From an uncultured Bermanella sp. (lineage in GTDB: Bacteria; Pseudomonadota; Gammaproteobacteria; Pseudomonadales; Oceanobacteraceae): a DNA stretch of 9,600 bases. The translations under genes and the position numbers were made by a program. The notes beneath the pieces were generated by a model that saw only the letters and a program-made list of their open reading frames with translations, made no database searches and had not been told where the DNA came from. Shown piece after piece: positions 6,990-9,600 of the stretch. The DNA lies in contig CAJXIK010000058.1 of the NCBI GenBank assembly GCA_913054445.1, positions 1 through 9,600 of the forward strand, written 5' to 3'. Positions within the stretch are counted from its first letter, which is position 1. Each line of letters begins with the position of its first letter.

Positions 6990-7134
6990 AAACACTCGCA
7001 ATACGGTCGTGGGGCTGACTTCAAGCTGGGCTCCCAATTAAACAAATCATAAGATAAATGCTAGTTCATGAAGGGGCTTTCGCCACAGAACTGGCTAACA
7101 TGTGGGCCAAAACTGGCAGATTAAGGCGCTTGCC

Positions 7135-8745
7135 CTAGGGTGCGGCCTCGAGCACGGTGGCCACTAGGGTATCTAGGTCGATAGGCTTAGTGAGGTAGGC
7201 ATGAAACCCCGCCGCCAGCCCGGTGTTCACATCTTGTTTGGTGGCTTCGGCGGTGACGGCGATGATGGGGCAGTGCCGTGTGTCGGCGGCTGCTTTTAAA
7301 GAGTGTAACAGCCTCAGGCCGCTGACCCCGGGCAGGCGAATGTCCAGTAATATGATGTCTGGTTTATGGGTGTGTGCTAGCTCTAGGCCCAGTTCGGCGG
7401 TGGGGGCCAGAATGAGCCGGAAGTCAGGGAGGTTCTTCTCGAATATCATCTCCATTAGCATCATGTCTTGCGGGTTGTCTTCCACATAGAGTACGTTTTT
7501 GGCGGCCAGGGTTTTATCTGGGGGGGTTAAGGCCAAGCCTGCTTGCACTTGGGTCATGCTGGTTGGTGACAGGGGAATCTCAATCCAAAAGTGGCTGCCC
7601 TTGTCCAGCGTACTCGTAAAATGAATGTCACCCTGCAAGGCGTGCATGATCTTTTGGCTAATGAGCAAGCCAATGCCACTGCCGGGGATGGGGCCGTTTT
7701 CCCGGCCAAGACGCTCGAAGGGTTTGAATATGTCCTGCTGTTGTTCTGGACTCATGCCCAGTCCATTATCTTGTACGCCAATGCGCAACCTTTGGCGGGG
7801 CAGGGTTTGGGCAAGCAGGGTGACCGTTCCGCCCACATTATTATACTTGATGGCGTTGGATAGCAGGTTTAACAGCACCTGAGTCAGGCGCATCTTATCG
7901 GCTCGCACCACACAGCGAAACTGGGCCTTATCTTGAAAAATAATAGAGATGTCGCTGTGCTGGGCGATGCTTGACATGCTCTGTACCGTGTCCTCCATCA
8001 ATGCGCTGAGGTCTACGTCTTCTACCAGTACATTCATCTTGCCCGCTTCGATGCGGGATAAATCTAGCAGGTCGTCGATGATGTGCAACAATTGCTGGCT
8101 GCTGTGCAAAATGTGGTCGATGCACTGCATGTGTTTAGGGGAGAAAGTGTTCTGGACACCTTGGTGGGCCAGCACCTGCGCGAAGCCCATGATGGCGTTC
8201 ATGGGGGTGCGTATCTCATGACTCATCTGTGATAAGAAGGTGGACTTGGCCTGGTTGGCGGTCTCGGCTTCTTTGAGTGCCGCGCTGAGCTGGCTAATGT
8301 CCACTAGGGCCGCACCCACGGCGGTAACCTTACCCTGTTGCTTGATGGGGAAGTGATATTCAATGAGACGCCCCATAGTGCCCTCGATGGGAATGTCTAT
8401 TTCTCGAACCGAAGTATTGCCGGTGCTAATGACGCTCTCAAAATTGGCATGTATACCCGCCACCACCTCTGCATTGCCTAAAATTTCCTCTAGGGTGTGG
8501 CCTATGTGTTGTGCCACGCTCTTGTTGTTGAGCTTGGCCACGGCGGTGTTCACAAACTGGTAAACATAACAGGCTGGCTGACCGGGTGGCGGCACCCTGA
8601 GTATGGCCACCGGAATGGGGATGTGTTCTATGATGGAGGCAAAGAACTCACGGCCATACTGCTCTGTCTTAAGCTGGGCCAGTTCGGCATCCAGCTGCTT
8701 GATGTGCTCTATGAGCTGGCTTTTATCCAGTGTGTTTAGGTCCAT
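7135..8745 (-). CDS. Soluble hybrid sensor histidine kinase (PAS-HisKA-HATPase-REC)
   Basis: This 536-residue cytoplasmic kinase has no signal peptide or membrane helix. Residues 1-30 look like a short coiled coil (LDKSQLIEHIKQLDAELAQL). A PAS domain spans about 33-152 (SIIEHIPIPVAILRV, ending VGAALVDIS), followed by HisKA with the phospho-acceptor H176 in SQMSHEIRTPMN. The HATPase domain carries N297 in NLLSNAIKY, DNGLGM at 326-331 and GSGIGL at 355-360. The C-terminal REC domain (about 416-533) keeps VEDN (E422, D423), phospho-acceptor D468 in LLDIRLPG, T498 and K520 in TKP. It has no HPt and no output domain, so phosphate would have to pass to a separate HPt protein or the REC may regulate the kinase itself. 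The start is ATG 8743-8745 with only a weak GAG-containing ribosome site (TGTGAGCC) upstream. It is read towards the large kinase gene, 145 bp away, and may share its transcript. The PAS ligand cannot be told from sequence. Confidence 0.92.
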   Translation of the reverse strand: MDLNTLDKSQLIEHIKQLDAELAQLKTEQYGREFFASIIEHIPIPVAILRVPPPGQPACYVYQFVNTAVAKLNNKSVAQHIGHTLEEILGNAEVVAGIHANFESVISTGNTSVREIDIPIEGTMGRLIEYHFPIKQQGKVTAVGAALVDISQLSAALKEAETANQAKSTFLSQMSHEIRTPMNAIMGFAQVLAHQGVQNTFSPKHMQCIDHILHSSQQLLHIIDDLLDLSRIEAGKMNVLVEDVDLSALMEDTVQSMSSIAQHSDISIIFQDKAQFRCVVRADKMRLTQVLLNLLSNAIKYNNVGGTVTLLAQTLPRQRLRIGVQDNGLGMSPEQQQDIFKPFERLGRENGPIPGSGIGLLISQKIMHALQGDIHFTSTLDKGSHFWIEIPLSPTSMTQVQAGLALTPPDKTLAAKNVLYVEDNPQDMMLMEMIFEKNLPDFRLILAPTAELGLELAHTHKPDIILLDIRLPGVSGLRLLHSLKAAADTRHCPIIAVTAEATKQDVNTGLAAGFHAYLTKPIDLDTLVATVLEAAP

Positions 8746-8856
8746 TAATGGCTCACAGGGTACGGGCTTAGGGGCATTTAGTTCAGTCTAGCAGCGATTT
8801 ATGCCTCTGCTTGCAAACAAACGAGGGCCCAGCAGGCAGGCATAGTGCAGGGGGAC

Positions 8857-8862
8857 TATACT
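8857..8862 (+). promoter_or_regulatory. Candidate -10 box for the YbaK-family gene
   Basis: TATACT matches five of six bases of the -10 consensus and lies 34 bases before the ATG at 8897, within the 151-bp divergent gap. No good -35 box is found at the usual spacing, so this is a weak candidate. I saw no convincing promoter for the opposite kinase gene in the same gap. Confidence 0.3.
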
Positions 8863-8896
8863 TAACGGGGTTTTCGCATATTTCGAGGGGATTACC

Positions 8897-9376
8897 ATGA
8901 GCATTACCACCAGAGTGAGTGATTATCTGCAAGCGCAGCAGATTCAATACGACGTGATACAGCATGCCCATAGCGCCAGTTCATTAGACTCAGCCAAGGT
9001 GGCACAAATTTCTGCCATGAAGTTGGCCAAGGCGGTGGTGCTAGAAGACCACGAAGGGCGGCACATGATGGCCATCCTACCCAGCACCAATAAGATCAGC
9101 TTTCATAAGCTGGAAGATGAGATGAGCCGCGACTTCCATCTATTAAGCGAGCAAGACGTGTATAAGATATTCAAGGATTGTGAGCCGGGTGCCGTGCCCC
9201 CTGTGGGTCACGCCTACCACATGGACTCTGTCTATGACGAGTTACTGTCAGATCAGAAAGATATATTTCTAGAGGGAGGGGATCATCAAACCCTAATTCA
9301 TTTAAAGAGCAGTGAATTTAAAAAGCTCATGGCAGGTTGCCGCCACAGCCGCTTCAGTGGTGAGGTGTATCATTAA
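8897..9376 (+). CDS. YbaK/ProX-family aminoacyl-tRNA deacylase
   Basis: This 159-residue protein matches the YbaK/prolyl-tRNA-synthetase-associated editing domain, which hydrolyses mischarged aminoacyl-tRNA in trans in the cytoplasm. Visible family features are the N-terminal segment VSDYLQAQQIQYDVIQHAHS, the AMKLAKAVVLED strand with the conserved Lys K45 (40-51), MMAILPST at 57-64, the DCEPGAVPPVG loop at 94-104, and EGGDHQTLIHL at 126-136. Length fits a stand-alone single-domain editor. Within the superfamily the exact specificity (Cys-tRNA-Pro as in YbaK, Ala-tRNA-Pro as in ProXp-ala, or another pair) cannot be decided here, so no symbol is given. The start is ATG 8897 with GAGGGG at 8885-8890 as ribosome site. 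The gene diverges from the soluble kinase and is followed 141 bp later by tRNA-Leu on the same strand. I see no clear terminator after it. Confidence 0.85.
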   Translation: MSITTRVSDYLQAQQIQYDVIQHAHSASSLDSAKVAQISAMKLAKAVVLEDHEGRHMMAILPSTNKISFHKLEDEMSRDFHLLSEQDVYKIFKDCEPGAVPPVGHAYHMDSVYDELLSDQKDIFLEGGDHQTLIHLKSSEFKKLMAGCRHSRFSGEVYH

Positions 9377-9434
9377 GCCAAATTTCGATCACAGCTTACT
9401 TAGCCATTTTGTATTATTTATTGAAGTCATTTTT

Positions 9435-9464
9435 TTGACATTGATGGTGCCAGCGCTTGCTAAA
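9435..9464 (+). promoter_or_regulatory. Candidate promoter for tRNA-Leu
   Basis: A perfect -35 box TTGACA (9435-9440) sits after an AT-rich stretch that could act as an UP element. The -10 is poorly defined: GCTAAA at 9459-9464, 18 bp downstream, matches three of six bases. Transcription would start near 9471, giving a leader of about 47 bases before the tRNA. Confidence 0.4.
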
Positions 9465-9490
9465 TCACAGCAGGCTCTCCATAATGGCGG

Positions 9491-9518
9491 CGTTTTAGTT
9501 TGCCTGCAAACAGAAACG
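9491..9518 (+). other. Imperfect inverted repeat abutting the tRNA 5' end
   Basis: CGTTT (9491-9495) and GTTTGC (9498-9503) pair with GCAAAC (9506-9511) and AAACG (9514-9518), separated by a 2x2 internal mismatch and a two-base centre. The last pairing base is the first base of the mature tRNA. It could form in the tRNA leader and present the processing site, or it may be chance. Confidence 0.35.
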
Positions 9519-9600
9519 CGAATGTGGTGAAATTGGTATACACGCTAGCTTCAGGTGCTAGTGGGCGCAAGCCCGTGGGAGTTCGAGTCTCCCCATTCGC
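9518..9600 (+). tRNA. tRNA-Leu (anticodon CAG), lacking discriminator and CCA in window
   Basis: The acceptor stem GCGAATG (9518-9524) pairs fully with CATTCGC (9594-9600). The D-loop region reads GGTGAAATTGGTATACAC. The anticodon arm is CTAGC-TTCAGGT-GCTAG (9545-9561), with anticodon CAG at 9552-9554, decoding CUG leucine codons. A long variable arm GGGC-GCAA-GCCC (9563-9574), typical of class II tRNAs, and a T-arm GGGAG-TTCGAGT-CTCCC (9577-9593) follow. The gene closely resembles E. coli tRNA-Leu(CAG). Position 73 and any encoded CCA fall just past the window edge. Confidence 0.96.

Noticed and set aside
6990..7037. TTG start giving a 1667-residue kinase
   Set aside because: There is no ribosome site before the TTG, and ATG 6989 lies just before the first membrane helix with the usual short N-terminus.
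7047..7075. Promoter for the large kinase (minus-strand TATGAT at 7052-7047)
   Set aside because: The -10-like box is good, but the hexamer 17 bp upstream (CCTTCA) has only two consensus matches; not enough to call.
9312..9530. 72-residue + frame running into the tRNA
   Set aside because: It starts inside the YbaK-family gene in another frame and ends within the tRNA; no homology is apparent.

Overview
This window looks like chromosomal DNA from a gammaproteobacterium, probably a marine or aquatic lineage near the pseudomonad/Cellvibrio/Oceanospirillum groups. The evidence is moderate GC, a probable scpB-rluB gene order, a pseudomonad-type YgjP-like metallopeptidase, and large hybrid sensor kinases. 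I see no insertion sequence, phage gene or CRISPR array. Genus-level placement is inference only.

Left part (1-1335, + strand). The window opens inside a CDS whose acidic C-terminal tail is built from tandem 23- and 29-residue repeats. From gene order it is probably the chromosome-segregation factor ScpB. A 47-bp gap holding a perfect GNRA-loop hairpin separates it from rluB, the 23S rRNA pseudouridine synthase gene.

Convergent junction (1336-1435). Between rluB (+) and a small zinc metallopeptidase gene (-) lie almost three copies of a 34-bp tandem repeat, each carrying a 6-bp hairpin. A further hairpin wraps the rluB stop codon. The peptidase has its own good sigma70-type promoter.

Centre (2034-8745, - strand). 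Two hybrid sensor histidine kinases are read in the same direction. The upstream one (7135-8745) is soluble: PAS-HisKA-HATPase-REC. The downstream one (2034-6989) has 1651 residues: a MASE3-like membrane domain, a periplasmic Cache domain, HAMP, a FixL-like PAS, a second PAS, HisKA, HATPase, two REC domains and an HPt. The FixL-like PAS keeps the two residues that match FixL's proximal heme His and distal Arg. The HPt has Tyr where the phosphorylatable His should be. Neither kinase therefore encodes a complete phosphorelay, and no output regulator or separate HPt lies in the window. Signalling probably leaves through a partner encoded elsewhere.

Right part (8746-9600, + strand). A divergent YbaK-family aminoacyl-tRNA deacylase gene is followed by a tRNA-Leu(CAG) gene. 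The tRNA runs to the last base of the window; its discriminator base and any CCA lie beyond.

The most interesting observations are the multi-input kinase with a possible heme PAS and a degenerate HPt, the recently duplicated coding repeats in the ScpB-like tail, and the hairpin-bearing 34-bp repeats between the convergent genes.
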